This document shows, in pieces, positions 24,683-33,392 of a DNA stretch of 64,000 nt (positions within the stretch are counted from its first letter, which is position 1; each line of letters opens with the position of its first letter). The DNA comes from Pseudomonas sp. p1(2021b) (lineage in GTDB: Bacteria > Pseudomonadota > Gammaproteobacteria > Pseudomonadales > Pseudomonadaceae): positions 2,447,001 to 2,511,000 of the forward strand of contig NZ_CP083746.1 in assembly GCF_020151015.1 (NCBI RefSeq), read 5' to 3'. The translations under genes were made by a program, and so were the position numbers. The notes below the pieces were generated by a model. The model saw only the letters and a list, made by a program, of their open reading frames with translations, was not told where the DNA came from and made no database searches.

Positions 24683-25213
24683 TTGGTGAACACAGTATTG
24701 GTAGTCGATGACGAGCAGACCCTTGCGCAGAACCTGCAGGCCTACCTGCAGACGCAAGGCCTGGAGGTCCATGTCGCCCACGACGGTGCCAGTGGCATCG
24801 CCCAGGCTCAAAGCCTGGCACCGGACGTGATCGTGCTGGATTACCGCTTGCCCGACATGGAGGGGTTCCAGGTCCTGGAGACCGTGCGCAAGAGCAGGCC
24901 ATGCCATTTCGTGCTGATCACCGCCCACCCGACCGCCGAGGTCCGTGAGCGGGCCGCCACACTTGGCGTAACCCATGTCCTGTTCAAGCCGTTCCCGTTG
25001 CTGGAACTGGCCCGCGCGGTATCCGACCTGACCGGCACGGATCGCCAGCCTCAGGCAGCGGGGCAACAGGCCGAGGGTTTCGTCGAACGACGCCAGAACA
25101 GGAACCAGACGTTCCCCTTGCAGCTGTACGATGGCAGCTGGGTACTGGCCGACCGCCGACGCAACGGCGCCAAGCCTCCCACACCTGACGACGAACTGCT
25201 CACGGGGGAATAG
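24683..25213 (+). CDS. Stand-alone receiver-domain protein
   Basis: The 176-residue response-regulator protein has a CheY-like receiver (TVLVVDDEQTL, phospho-acceptor Asp53 in VIVLDYRLPDMEG, Thr in LITAHP, Lys in LFKPFPLLEL), followed by about 55 polar residues with no DNA-binding motif. It cannot itself be a classical transcription factor. The start is TTG at 24683 or GTG at 24686; GGGAG lies about 10 bp upstream. As the first gene of a secretion operon it may regulate assembly by protein contact. Its partner kinase is not in the window. Confidence 0.8.
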   Translation: MVNTVLVVDDEQTLAQNLQAYLQTQGLEVHVAHDGASGIAQAQSLAPDVIVLDYRLPDMEGFQVLETVRKSRPCHFVLITAHPTAEVRERAATLGVTHVLFKPFPLLELARAVSDLTGTDRQPQAAGQQAEGFVERRQNRNQTFPLQLYDGSWVLADRRRNGAKPPTPDDELLTGE

Positions 25214-25281
25214 CGGCGCCCGCGGCCACCCCGGTATCCCCCGAGCCAGCCTGCGACGCGCCCTGAGCGGAGTCGCAGGTC

Positions 25282-26973
25282 ATGTCAGAAGCATTCGATA
25301 CTGTCGAGAACGCACGTGAGCCTGCCGCCTACTCCCGTGAACTCATGGCCCAGGCCCGCCTGCTGGCAGGTGACGAGCGCCTGCTCGACTGCCTGGCCCG
25401 CCTGGCCTGCGACGAGCCGGCCAGTTTCACCCGGCGCTTGGGCGCCACCTTGCACTACCCGGTGCTCGACAGCCAGGCGCTGCTGGCCAGTACCCCACTG
25501 TTCGAACGGGTCAGCCTGGCCCAGTGCCTGAAACGCGAGTTCGCCCTGGTGCAGCACCAGGGCGAGGTCATCGGCGTGTTCGCCGACCCCTTCGACCACG
25601 CCCGCCTGGCCTGGATCGACGACTGCCTGCAAGGGGCGCCGCTGTACCTGGCCCATGCTGCCGACATCGCTACCTTCCTGGCCCGCCAGGAAGAGAGCTT
25701 CCATGCCGTGGACGCCCTGGAGCACGACGCCGAGCCAGGCACCGAGGCCGACCCACTGCAACGCCTGTCGCTGGCCAGCATCAGCGAAGACCAGAGCAAG
25801 GTGGTCAAGCTGGTCAACTCGACCCTCTACGACGCCCTCAAGCAACATGCCAGTGACATCCACCTGGGCATGACCGGCCAGGGCCTGACCATCAAGTACC
25901 GCATCGACGGCGTGCTCAACGGCGCCGGCAAGGCCAGCGGCAGTGCATTCGCCGAGCAGGTGATCTCGCGCATCAAGGTCATGGCCGAACTGGACATCGG
26001 CGAGAAGCGCGTGCCCCAGGACGGCCGCTTCAAGGTGGCCGTGGGCGATCGCCAGATCGACTTCCGCGTCTCGATCATGCCGAGCATCTTCGGTGAGGAC
26101 GCGGTGCTGCGGGTGCTCGACAAGCAAGACCTGTCCGATCGGGTCAGCGGCGTGCAGCTGCAGGCCCTGGGTTTTGCCGAACACACCCTGCAGGCCCTGC
26201 GCCGGCTGGCCGCCGAACCTTACGGGATGATCCTGGTCACCGGCCCCACCGGCAGCGGCAAGACCACCACCCTCTACGCCATGATCAGCGAGATCAACCA
26301 CGGCGTGGACAAGATCATCACCATCGAGGACCCGGTGGAGTACCAGTTGCCCGGCGTGTTGCAGATCCCGGTCAACGAGAAGAAGGGCCTGACCTTCGCC
26401 CGTGGCCTGCGTTCGATCCTGCGCCACGACCCGGACAAGATCCTGGTGGGCGAGATCCGTGACCCGGACACCGCACAGATCGCGGTGCAGTCGGCCCTGA
26501 CCGGGCACCTGGTGTTCACCACTATCCACGCCAACAACGTCTTTGATGTGATCGGCCGCTTCAGTCAGATGCAGGTCGACCCCTACAGCTTCGTCTCGGC
26601 GCTCAATGCTGTGCTGGCCCAGCGCCTGATCCGCCTGGCCTGCCCGCATTGCGCGGTGCGCGCCGAGCCGGACGACGAGACCCTGGCCGCCTCGGGCCTG
26701 ACCCGCGAAGGCGTCGCCGGCTGGACCTTCATCCGCGCCCAAGGCTGTGGCCAGTGCCGCGGCAGTGGCTACCGCGGGCGCAGCGCCATTGCCGAACTGC
26801 TGCACCTGGATGACGACCTGCGGCAGATGATCATCGAGCGCCGCCCCCTGTCGCAGATCAAGGCGCTGGCCTGCCAGCGCGGCTTGCGGCTGCTGCGCGC
26901 ATCTGCCCTGGACCTGGTCCGCGAGGGCCGTACCACGCTTGAGGAGATCAACCGTGTCACATTTATCGCCTGA
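25282..26973 (+). CDS. GspE/PilB-type secretion ATPase
   Basis: The 563-residue protein powers pseudopilus or pilus assembly at the inner-membrane face. It has an N-terminal T2SSE-like region, a HASDIHLG motif, Walker A GPTGSGKTTTL near residue 320, the Asp box ITIEDPVEYQ, Walker B ILVGEIRD, the His box TGHLVFTTIHANN, and a tetracysteine zinc site (CPHC near 454, CGQC near 489). All catalytic motifs are intact. The following gene starts inside its last codons. The nearest families are GspE and MshE. Confidence 0.9.
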   Translation: MSEAFDTVENAREPAAYSRELMAQARLLAGDERLLDCLARLACDEPASFTRRLGATLHYPVLDSQALLASTPLFERVSLAQCLKREFALVQHQGEVIGVFADPFDHARLAWIDDCLQGAPLYLAHAADIATFLARQEESFHAVDALEHDAEPGTEADPLQRLSLASISEDQSKVVKLVNSTLYDALKQHASDIHLGMTGQGLTIKYRIDGVLNGAGKASGSAFAEQVISRIKVMAELDIGEKRVPQDGRFKVAVGDRQIDFRVSIMPSIFGEDAVLRVLDKQDLSDRVSGVQLQALGFAEHTLQALRRLAAEPYGMILVTGPTGSGKTTTLYAMISEINHGVDKIITIEDPVEYQLPGVLQIPVNEKKGLTFARGLRSILRHDPDKILVGEIRDPDTAQIAVQSALTGHLVFTTIHANNVFDVIGRFSQMQVDPYSFVSALNAVLAQRLIRLACPHCAVRAEPDDETLAASGLTREGVAGWTFIRAQGCGQCRGSGYRGRSAIAELLHLDDDLRQMIIERRPLSQIKALACQRGLRLLRASALDLVREGRTTLEEINRVTFIA

Positions 26974-27736
26974 TCGCTATTGCGCCGTGCTCGGCGCCGA
27001 AGGTGTCGGCCTGGGTCGCTGGCACGCCAACCAACATCAGTGGCTGGGCAGCCGCGCACTCGCCTGCGACGTCGGACAACCGGCCTGGGCGCCGGCCATC
27101 GCCGCCCTGGCCGAACTGCTGGCCGAGCATGCGACCCGTGGTGCCCGGCTGCAGGTACTGCTGTCGGCCCGCTACAGCCGCTTTTGCCTGGTGCCCTGGA
27201 GCGATGCCATCGGCCATCCGCGCGAGCTGGATGCCTATGCCCGGGCCTGCTTCGAGAACCTCTACGGCCAGCCGCTGGATGACTGGCGTATCGTCCTTTC
27301 GCCGGAAGCGGCCGGTACCGCGCGCATCGCCACAGCGCTGCCCGAGGCACTGCTGCAGGCACTCAAGACGCTGGGCCGGGAAAACCGCCTGGTCCTGCGC
27401 TCGGTGCAGCCGTACCTGATGGCCGCCTACAACAGCTGTTCGGCGCAGCTGGAGGAGGGCGACTTCCTCTTCGTCCTGGCTGAGCCCCGGCGCAGCGTGT
27501 TGCTGCTGGCCGCCGGCGGGGCCTGGCAGCAGGTGCTGAGCCAAGGCTGCGCCGACAGCGACCAGGCCTTGCAGGCATTGATCGAACGCACCTGCGAGCT
27601 GTATGGCGAACACCTGCCACGGGTGTACCTGCATGCGCCTGGCCGGGGTGACGTGCCGCAGCTGGCAGCGGTACAGCTGTGCCAGCCGGCCGCCGAGAAC
27701 GATCCATTGTGCGCCATGTGGCGGGCGGTGGCCTGA
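26954..27736 (+). CDS. PilM/GspL-like platform protein
   Basis: The 260-residue cytoplasmic protein starts at GTG 26954, where GAGGAG lies upstream, and overlaps the ATPase gene by 20 bp. It has no membrane segment. Its position between the ATPase and PilN/PilO-like genes, and its alternating beta strands (VLLSARYSRFCLVPW, FLFVLAEPRRSVLLLA), fit the actin-fold PilM or the cytoplasmic half of GspL. Sequence motifs are weak, so the call rests largely on gene order. Confidence 0.6.
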   Translation: MSHLSPDRYCAVLGAEGVGLGRWHANQHQWLGSRALACDVGQPAWAPAIAALAELLAEHATRGARLQVLLSARYSRFCLVPWSDAIGHPRELDAYARACFENLYGQPLDDWRIVLSPEAAGTARIATALPEALLQALKTLGRENRLVLRSVQPYLMAAYNSCSAQLEEGDFLFVLAEPRRSVLLLAAGGAWQQVLSQGCADSDQALQALIERTCELYGEHLPRVYLHAPGRGDVPQLAAVQLCQPAAENDPLCAMWRAVA

Positions 27737-27737
27737 C

Positions 27738-28280
27738 ATGCGCCGCCTCGACCTGGAATTCCAGCCCCCCCGCAGCAGCCCGATGGCCTGGGCATCACTG
27801 GCCCTGGGATGCACCGTACTGGCCGCTCTGCTGCTGGTTCAACAGCAGCTCGAAGGTGAACGGCAGGACCTGGAAGGACGGGTCCACCGGCTCGAACAGC
27901 AACTGGGCCGCCGCCCGCAGGACAGCGCGTCGCAGGGCAGCACCGCCAGCCGCGAGCAGGCCGAGCAGCTGGCGCAGATGCGCAGCGTCTCGCAACAGCT
28001 GCAGCGCCCCTGGCAGCAACTGTTCGCCATGCTCGAGGCCCAGCCCCAGGAAGACGTGGCGCTGCTGACGCTGACCCCCGATGCACGCAAGGGCCAAGTG
28101 CGCATCGCTGCCGAGGCCCGCAACCTGGAAGCCATGCTGCAGTACCACCAGCGCCTGGAGCGCAGCGAGGCGCTACGCGATGTCTCGCTGCTCAACCACG
28201 AGGTGGTGTCCGGCCAGCCCGAGCACCCGGTGCGCTTCAACCTGACCGCCACCTGGGAGACCGGCCATGCGCGTCCCTAG
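27738..28280 (+). CDS. PilN-like inner-membrane assembly protein
   Basis: The 180-residue bitopic protein has a short cytoplasmic start (MRRLDLEFQPP), one membrane helix at about residues 17-33, a Gln/Arg-rich coiled coil (about 37-90) and a small alpha/beta domain (VRIAAEARNLEAMLQYHQRLER). This is the PilN/GspL-C pattern. The stop overlaps the PilO-like start by 14 bp. Confidence 0.7.
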   Translation: MRRLDLEFQPPRSSPMAWASLALGCTVLAALLLVQQQLEGERQDLEGRVHRLEQQLGRRPQDSASQGSTASREQAEQLAQMRSVSQQLQRPWQQLFAMLEAQPQEDVALLTLTPDARKGQVRIAAEARNLEAMLQYHQRLERSEALRDVSLLNHEVVSGQPEHPVRFNLTATWETGHARP

Positions 28281-28818
28281 CCTGATCCTTCATGAACACC
28301 TGGCCCGCCTGGGCCGTGTCGGTGGTGCCGCGCTGTTGACGGCGGTCCTGGCCGTGCTGGTCGGTTTCGCCTGGGTCCTGCCGCAGTGGCAGGCGGTGCG
28401 TGAACTGCGCGCCAGCGAGGCTGACGCCAGCGTCCAGCTGCAGCGCGTCAAGCGCGGCGAGCTGAAGGTGGCCGCCAAGCCCGAGCAGCAAGCCCTCGAC
28501 AGCCTGCGCCAGCAGCTGCCCGGGCAACCCCAGGCCAGCGAACTGATCGAGCGCCTGTATCACCTGGCCAGTGCCGAACGCATCAGCCTGGCCCGTGGCG
28601 AGTACGCCCTGGGTGTGGACCCCAAGACCCAGCTGGCGCGCTACCAGATCGTGCTGCCGGTTCGAGGCAGCTACCCGCAGATCCGCGGCTTCCTCCAGGC
28701 ACTGCTCGGCCAGCTGCCGACCCTGGTGCTCGAAGACCTGGAGCTGCAGCGCAAGCGCATCGGTGACCGTGAGCTCAATGGTCGCCTGCGCATGACCCTT
28801 TACCTGTCGAGGTCGTGA
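28267..28818 (+). CDS. PilO/GspM-like inner-membrane assembly protein
   Basis: The 183-residue protein has one membrane helix (AALLTAVLAVLVGFAWVLP, about 21-39), a coiled coil and a ferredoxin-like periplasmic domain ending in YPQIRGFLQALLGQLPTLVLEDLELQR, a typical PilO feature. Overlaps at both ends show tight translational coupling with the PilN-like and PilP-like genes. Confidence 0.75.
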   Translation: MRVPSLILHEHLARLGRVGGAALLTAVLAVLVGFAWVLPQWQAVRELRASEADASVQLQRVKRGELKVAAKPEQQALDSLRQQLPGQPQASELIERLYHLASAERISLARGEYALGVDPKTQLARYQIVLPVRGSYPQIRGFLQALLGQLPTLVLEDLELQRKRIGDRELNGRLRMTLYLSRS

Positions 28819-29327
28819 TGAACATTCAGCGCGCGGTGATGTGGGCGGGTTTCCTCGGGCTTTCAGGCGCCTTGGCCTGGGCCCCCGGGCACTGGTTCGG
28901 GCAGCAGGATGAGGTGGCTCCGATCGCCGGCAAGCCGGTGCCCACCCAACTGCAAAGCGCAGCCAGCCAGGTGGGAGCCGGCTTGCCGGCGATGAAGCCA
29001 GCCCAGCCCTCAAGGGACCTGTTCCCACCCCAGCAATGGACACCGGCCAAGACCTTGGCCACCGTCACCGAGCAACCTGCAGCCACCGCCCCCGTGGCAC
29101 CGGCTGCGCCCACCGCCCCGGTGTTGCCGTTCCAGTTCATCGGTCGCCTGGGTGACCGCGACGACCTGCAGGTGTTTCTGCAGAGTGGCGAGAAGCTCTA
29201 CGTCGTACGCCAGGGCGATGTGATCGACCAAACCTACCGCCTCGATCGGGTCTCGGCCACCGAGCTGGACCTGGTCTACCTGCCACTGCACCAGTCACAG
29301 ACCCTGTCTGTCGGGAGCGCACCATGA
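28818..29327 (+). CDS. PilP/GspC-like periplasmic linker protein
   Basis: The 169-residue protein has an N-terminal signal anchor (VMWAGFLGLSGALAWA), a Pro/Ala-rich linker and a C-terminal homology-region domain (LPFQFIGRLGDRDDLQVFLQSGEKLYVVRQGDVIDQTYRLDRVS) of the PilP/GspC type, which links the inner-membrane platform to the secretin. Residues about 36-59 of the linker are encoded by an inverted REP pair. Start ATG at 28818 overlaps the previous stop. Confidence 0.78.
   Translation: MNIQRAVMWAGFLGLSGALAWAPGHWFGQQDEVAPIAGKPVPTQLQSAASQVGAGLPAMKPAQPSRDLFPPQQWTPAKTLATVTEQPAATAPVAPAAPTAPVLPFQFIGRLGDRDDLQVFLQSGEKLYVVRQGDVIDQTYRLDRVSATELDLVYLPLHQSQTLSVGSAP
28922..28994. repeat. REP inverted pair inside the PilP-like gene
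   Basis: Arms atcgccggcaagccggtgcc (from 28923) and gagccggcttgccggcgat (to 28993) form a REP-type hairpin in the part of the gene coding for the flexible linker. The frame remains open through both units. Confidence 0.8.
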
Positions 29328-31195
29328 AGCCGTCGAAGTTGTGCAAGCCTGCTCCGTTCATGCTTCTGGCCCTATGCGCGGCCCTGGCCGGCTGCGGCTC
29401 GAATGCCACGCGCCAGGACAGCGCGGATTTGATGAAAGAAGGGCAGTACGAGGCAGGTATCGCCATGCTGGAGGAGGCGTTGCGCGAGGACCCGCGTGAT
29501 ACCGAGCTGAACATCGCCCTGGCCCATGGGCGCCAGCAGGCGGTGGAAGCCTTGCTGACCCAGGCCGACAGCGACCGTATCCGCCACGATTTCGCCAGTG
29601 CGCGCATGGGCTACGGCCGGATCTTGACCATCGAGCCGAACAACCGCCGCGCCCAGGAGGGCATCCGCCAACTGGAGCTGGTACGTAACCTCGACGAGCG
29701 CGTGGCCATGGGCCAGGCTGCGCTGCGCCAGGGCGACCTGTTCGGCGCCGAGCGCTACATGCGCGAAGTGCTGCGCCTGGACCCGCAGAACCAGAAGGGC
29801 ATCGCCCTGCGCAGCGACATCGAGAACGTCCAGGCACGCACCGCCCAGCCTTACCCGCAATTGCGCAGCAAGCTGGAACGGCCGGTGACCCTGGAGTTTC
29901 GCGATGCCAACCTCAAGACCATCTTCGAGGTCCTGGCCCAGGTCGCCGGGATCAACTTCATCTTCGACAAGGACCTGCGCCCGGACATGAAAGCCACCAT
30001 CTTCGTGCGCGACGTGCGCATCGAAGATGCCGTGGCCCTGCTGCTGGAGCAGAACCAACTGCACCAGAAGATCGTCAACGACAACACCCTGCTGATCTAC
30101 CCCGACTCGCCGCAGAAGACCAAGGACTACCAGGAACTGGTCATGCGCACCTTCTACCTGACCAGCATCGATGCCAATACCGCGCTGAACATGGTCAAGA
30201 CCATGCTCAAGACCCGCGACGTGTTCGTCGACGAGCGCCTCAACACCCTCACCATGCGCGACACCCCCGATGCTGTGCGCATGGCCGAGAAGCTGCTGCA
30301 GTCCCAGGACCAGTCCAACCCGGAAGTGGTGCTGGAAGTGGAGGTGATGGAGGTGGCCCGTTCGCGCATCCTCGACCTCGGGCTGCAATGGCCCAACACT
30401 TTTGGCGTGCTCAATGACGAAGGCAACCCGGTCAGCGTGCTCGACCAGCTGCGCGGCATCGACTCCAGCCGCATCAGCATCGCCCCGGCGCCCCAGGCCA
30501 AGATCAACGCCTCCGACAAGGACATCAACACCCTGGCGAGCCCGGTGATCCGCGTCAGCAACCGCGAGCAGGCACGCATCCATATCGGCCAGCGGGTGCC
30601 GATCATCAGTGCCACCTCCGTGCCTTCCACCCAGGGCCCGGTGATCACCGAGAGTGTCACCTACCTGGACGTGGGCCTGAAGCTCGAAGTGCAGCCCACC
30701 GTGCACCTGAACAACGAAGTGGCGATCAAGGTGGCGCTGGAAGTGAGCAACGCCACCCCCCTGGAGCCGACCCGCCAGGGCACCATCCCGGTGCAGGTCG
30801 ACACCCGCAACGCCCAGACCAGCCTGCGCCTGCACGATGGCGAGACCCAGGTGCTGGCGGGCCTGGTACGCAACGACCTGACTTCCAGCGGCAACAAAAT
30901 CCCGGGCCTTGGCGACATCCCCGGCCTGGGCCGGCTGTTCGGCAGCAACCGCGACGACAAGAGCAAGTCCGAGCTGGTGCTGGCGATCACCCCGCGCATC
31001 GTGCGCAACCTGCCGTACCAGAGCCCGTCGGACATGGAGTTCGCCACCGGCACAGAGTCGAGCCTGCAGGTGCGCCAGCAGATGATGGCACCGCTGGCGC
31101 AGCCTGAAACCTCGCAGCCGGACGCTTCGCAATCGCAAGGCACCGTGGCCACTGTGCCGACCGCCATCAACCGCCAAGCGGACCCGCTGCCATGA
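29324..31195 (+). CDS. Secretin, outer-membrane channel lipoprotein (GspD/MshL-like)
   Basis: The 623-residue protein begins with a lipoprotein signal (LCAALAGC, Cys24). A tetratricopeptide-like region follows (about 35-180: YEAGIAMLEEALREDPRDTELNIALA). N-domains come next (VTLEFRDANLKTIFEVLAQVAGINFIFD), then the secretin core (VPIISATSVPSTQGP, YLDVGLKLEVQPTV, GETQVLAGLVRND, GLGDIPGLGRLFGS, ELVLAITPRIV). An N-terminal TPR segment on a secretin is seen in some pilus-like systems. It forms the outer-membrane pore of this machine. Overlaps both neighbours by 4 bp. Confidence 0.88.
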   Translation: MKPSKLCKPAPFMLLALCAALAGCGSNATRQDSADLMKEGQYEAGIAMLEEALREDPRDTELNIALAHGRQQAVEALLTQADSDRIRHDFASARMGYGRILTIEPNNRRAQEGIRQLELVRNLDERVAMGQAALRQGDLFGAERYMREVLRLDPQNQKGIALRSDIENVQARTAQPYPQLRSKLERPVTLEFRDANLKTIFEVLAQVAGINFIFDKDLRPDMKATIFVRDVRIEDAVALLLEQNQLHQKIVNDNTLLIYPDSPQKTKDYQELVMRTFYLTSIDANTALNMVKTMLKTRDVFVDERLNTLTMRDTPDAVRMAEKLLQSQDQSNPEVVLEVEVMEVARSRILDLGLQWPNTFGVLNDEGNPVSVLDQLRGIDSSRISIAPAPQAKINASDKDINTLASPVIRVSNREQARIHIGQRVPIISATSVPSTQGPVITESVTYLDVGLKLEVQPTVHLNNEVAIKVALEVSNATPLEPTRQGTIPVQVDTRNAQTSLRLHDGETQVLAGLVRNDLTSSGNKIPGLGDIPGLGRLFGSNRDDKSKSELVLAITPRIVRNLPYQSPSDMEFATGTESSLQVRQQMMAPLAQPETSQPDASQSQGTVATVPTAINRQADPLP

Positions 31196-31665
31196 AACGC
31201 CAACAGCAAGGCTTCAGCCTGATCGAGGTGGTGCTGACCCTGGCGCTGCTCGGGCTGCTGGCGACCATGGCCGCGCCCCTGACCGAGACCGTGGTTCGTC
31301 GCGGCAAGGAGCAGCAACTGCGCGAGGCGCTGTACCAGATCCGCGATGCCATCGACGCCTACAAGCGCGCCTTCGACGCCGGCTACATCGAGAAGCGCCT
31401 GGACAGCAGCGGCTACCCGCCGAGCCTGCAGGTGCTGGTCGAAGGCGTACGCGATGTGCGCAGCGCCAAGGGTGCCAAGTTCTACTTCCTGCGCCGCATC
31501 CCTCACGACCCGCTGGTGGCGGCCAAGCATGAGGACGAAGGCGGCTGGGGCCTGCGCGCCTATGACAGCAGCGCCGACAACCCACGCGAAGGCCGCGACG
31601 TCTTCGACGTGTACTCCAAGGCCAGCGGCAATGGCCTGAACGGCATCCCCTACGGGCAATGGTGA
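31192..31665 (+). CDS. Type II-like pseudopilin, GspG-like (first)
   Basis: The 157-residue prepilin has a class III signal MKRQQQG/FSLIEVVLTLALLGLL with Glu5 after the predicted prepilin-peptidase cut, then a hydrophobic helix and a soluble domain (SGYPPSLQVLVEGV, KFYFLRRIPHDPL) resembling GspG. The start overlaps the secretin stop. Confidence 0.85.
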   Translation: MKRQQQGFSLIEVVLTLALLGLLATMAAPLTETVVRRGKEQQLREALYQIRDAIDAYKRAFDAGYIEKRLDSSGYPPSLQVLVEGVRDVRSAKGAKFYFLRRIPHDPLVAAKHEDEGGWGLRAYDSSADNPREGRDVFDVYSKASGNGLNGIPYGQW

Positions 31666-31670
31666 CGGCC

Positions 31671-32045
31671 ATGAAACGCAACCGCGGTTTCACCCTGATC
31701 GAGCTGCTGGTGGTCATGGCAATCATCGCCACCCTGATGACCATCGCCATGCCGCGCTACTTCAACAGCCTGGAGGCCTCCCGCGAGGCGACCCTGCGCC
31801 AGAGCCTGGCGGTGCTGCGCGAGGCCCTGGACCACTACTACGGCGACACCGGCCGCTACCCCGAGTCGCTGGAGCAATTGGTCGAACAACGCTACCTGCG
31901 CAACACCCCGGTCGATCCGCTCACCGAGCGCAGCGATGCCTGGAAGCTGGTGCCGCCACCGGAAGGGGTCAGCGGCGGCGTGGCCGATATCAAGAGCGGT
32001 GCCACAGGGAGGGCGCGTGATGGCAGCCTCTATGCTGAATGGTAA
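31671..32045 (+). CDS. Type II-like pseudopilin, GspG-like (second)
   Basis: The 124-residue prepilin has a canonical signal MKRNRG/FTLIELLVVMAII and a GspG-type body (YYGDTGRYPESLEQLVEQRYLRNTPVDPLT, ending GSLYAEW). The ATG at 31671 is preferred to one 12 bp earlier because it leaves the usual 6-residue leader. The next gene overlaps its 3' end by 26 bp in another frame. Confidence 0.87.
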   Translation: MKRNRGFTLIELLVVMAIIATLMTIAMPRYFNSLEASREATLRQSLAVLREALDHYYGDTGRYPESLEQLVEQRYLRNTPVDPLTERSDAWKLVPPPEGVSGGVADIKSGATGRARDGSLYAEW

Positions 32046-32547
32046 GGCCTGCGCGGGCTTCACCTACCTGGGCGTGCTGTTCCTGATCGCGGTCAGCAGC
32101 ATGGCCCTGGCCGCCACCGGGACCCTGTGGGCCACCAACGCCCAGCGCGAACGTGAGCGCCAACTGCTGTGGGTCGGTGGGCAGTATGCCCAGGCCCTGC
32201 GCAGCTACTACCGCGCTTCGCCAGGCCTGGCCCAGTACCCCCAGGCCCTGGAGGACCTGCTCGAGGACAACCGCTTCCCATCGCCACAGCGGCACATCCG
32301 CAGGCTCTACCCGGACCCGGTCACCAACGGCCAGGAATGGGGGCTGCTGCGCTCGGTGGATGGCCGCATCACCGGCGTCTACAGCAGCTCCGATGCCGCG
32401 CCGCTCAAGCGCAGCGGCTTCGAGGCCCAGTGGTCCGGCTTCGAAGGGCTGGAGCACTACAGCGACTGGCAGTTCGTCGCCGAGCAGCCCTTCGCCGAGG
32501 CCGGCGGTGGCGCCCGCACCCACACCGGCCCAGGGGACACGCCATGA
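32020..32547 (+). CDS. Atypical pseudopilin lacking Glu5
   Basis: The 175-residue protein has a prepilin-like N-terminus, LNGKACAG/FTYLGVLFLIAVSSMALAA. The processing Gly-Phe is present, but position 5 is Gly instead of the usual Glu, a change typical of tip (GspK-type) subunits. The soluble part (RERERQLLWVGGQYAQALRSYY, PDPVTNGQEWGL) resembles other GspG-like minor pseudopilins. ATG at 32020 with GGGAGGG upstream; it overlaps the preceding gene. Confidence 0.75.
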   Translation: MAASMLNGKACAGFTYLGVLFLIAVSSMALAATGTLWATNAQRERERQLLWVGGQYAQALRSYYRASPGLAQYPQALEDLLEDNRFPSPQRHIRRLYPDPVTNGQEWGLLRSVDGRITGVYSSSDAAPLKRSGFEAQWSGFEGLEHYSDWQFVAEQPFAEAGGGARTHTGPGDTP

Positions 32548-32948
32548 ACGCGCGCGCCACCCTGTGTTGCCTGTGCCTGCTGTTGGCCGCCTGGATGCCC
32601 ACGCAGGCCCGGGCCGGCGCCGAGGACGAAATGATGGGTTTCATCGTCGACAACACCATTTCGCACATTGGCCACGACTTCTACAACGACTTCACCGACC
32701 GCCTGCGCGCCACGAGCCGCCTGGACTTCAACCTGGTGGTGCGCGAACGCCCCGACGCCCGTTGGGGCAGCCTGGTGACGGTGGAGTACGAACGCGAGGT
32801 GCTGTACCGGCGCTTCCTGCCGCCCAACACCACGCAACTCAAAGACGAGGCCGTCGCGGCGGCGGACCTGGTCAAGCAGCAGATCATCCAGCGCAAGCTG
32901 CAACGCCTGCTGCAGGACACCACTGATCTGGAGAGGGACGAGCTATGA
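32544..32948 (+). CDS. csgE: Curli assembly factor CsgE
   Basis: The 134-residue periplasmic protein has a signal peptide (LCCLCLLLAAWMPTQARA) and the CsgE core: GFIVDNTISHIGHDFYNDF, LDFNLVVRERPDARWGSLV, VEYEREVLYRRFLPP. CsgE caps the CsgG channel from the periplasm and directs curlin to it. Its ATG overlaps the pseudopilin stop, tying curli export to the type II-like genes. Confidence 0.92.
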   Translation: MNARATLCCLCLLLAAWMPTQARAGAEDEMMGFIVDNTISHIGHDFYNDFTDRLRATSRLDFNLVVRERPDARWGSLVTVEYEREVLYRRFLPPNTTQLKDEAVAAADLVKQQIIQRKLQRLLQDTTDLERDEL

Positions 32949-33364
32949 ACAACCGCATACCCCGTTGTATCGCCGTCTGCCTGCTGGCCGGCGCCTTCGT
33001 CGGCCCCATCCAGGCCACGGAGCTGGTGTATACCCCGGTCAACCCGGCGTTCGGCGGCAACCCGCTCAACGGCACCTGGTTGCTCAATAACGCCCAGGCG
33101 CAGAACGACCACGACGACCCGGACCTCAAGGACCGCGCCTCGGCCTTCGCCGGTACCTCGGCCCTGGAGCGCTTCAGCAACCAGCTCGAATCGCGGTTGC
33201 TTTCGCAGTTGCTGGACAACATCAGCAACGGCACCACCGGCAGCATGTCCACGGACTCGTTCCTGATCGACGTGATCGACGATTCCGGGGCCCTGAGCAT
33301 CAAGGTCACCGACCGTGCGACAGGGGAAGTCTCGATCATCGAGGTCAGTGGCCTGAACCCCTGA
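32945..33364 (+). CDS. csgF: Curli assembly factor CsgF
   Basis: The 139-residue protein has a signal peptide (CIAVCLLAGAFVGPIQA) and the CsgF N-terminal motif LVYTPVNPAFGGNPLNG, which inserts into the CsgG pore, followed by NDH...ERFSNQLESRLLSQLLDNI. CsgF sits at the cell surface and helps CsgB nucleate fibres. It overlaps csgE by 4 bp. Confidence 0.92.
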   Translation: MNNRIPRCIAVCLLAGAFVGPIQATELVYTPVNPAFGGNPLNGTWLLNNAQAQNDHDDPDLKDRASAFAGTSALERFSNQLESRLLSQLLDNISNGTTGSMSTDSFLIDVIDDSGALSIKVTDRATGEVSIIEVSGLNP

Positions 33365-33392
33365 GAGGGAAGGCCGATAGGGGAGAACGACC

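Noticed and set aside
25285..26805. Minus-strand open frame of 506 codons
   Set aside because: Antisense to the secretion ATPase, which has all catalytic motifs.
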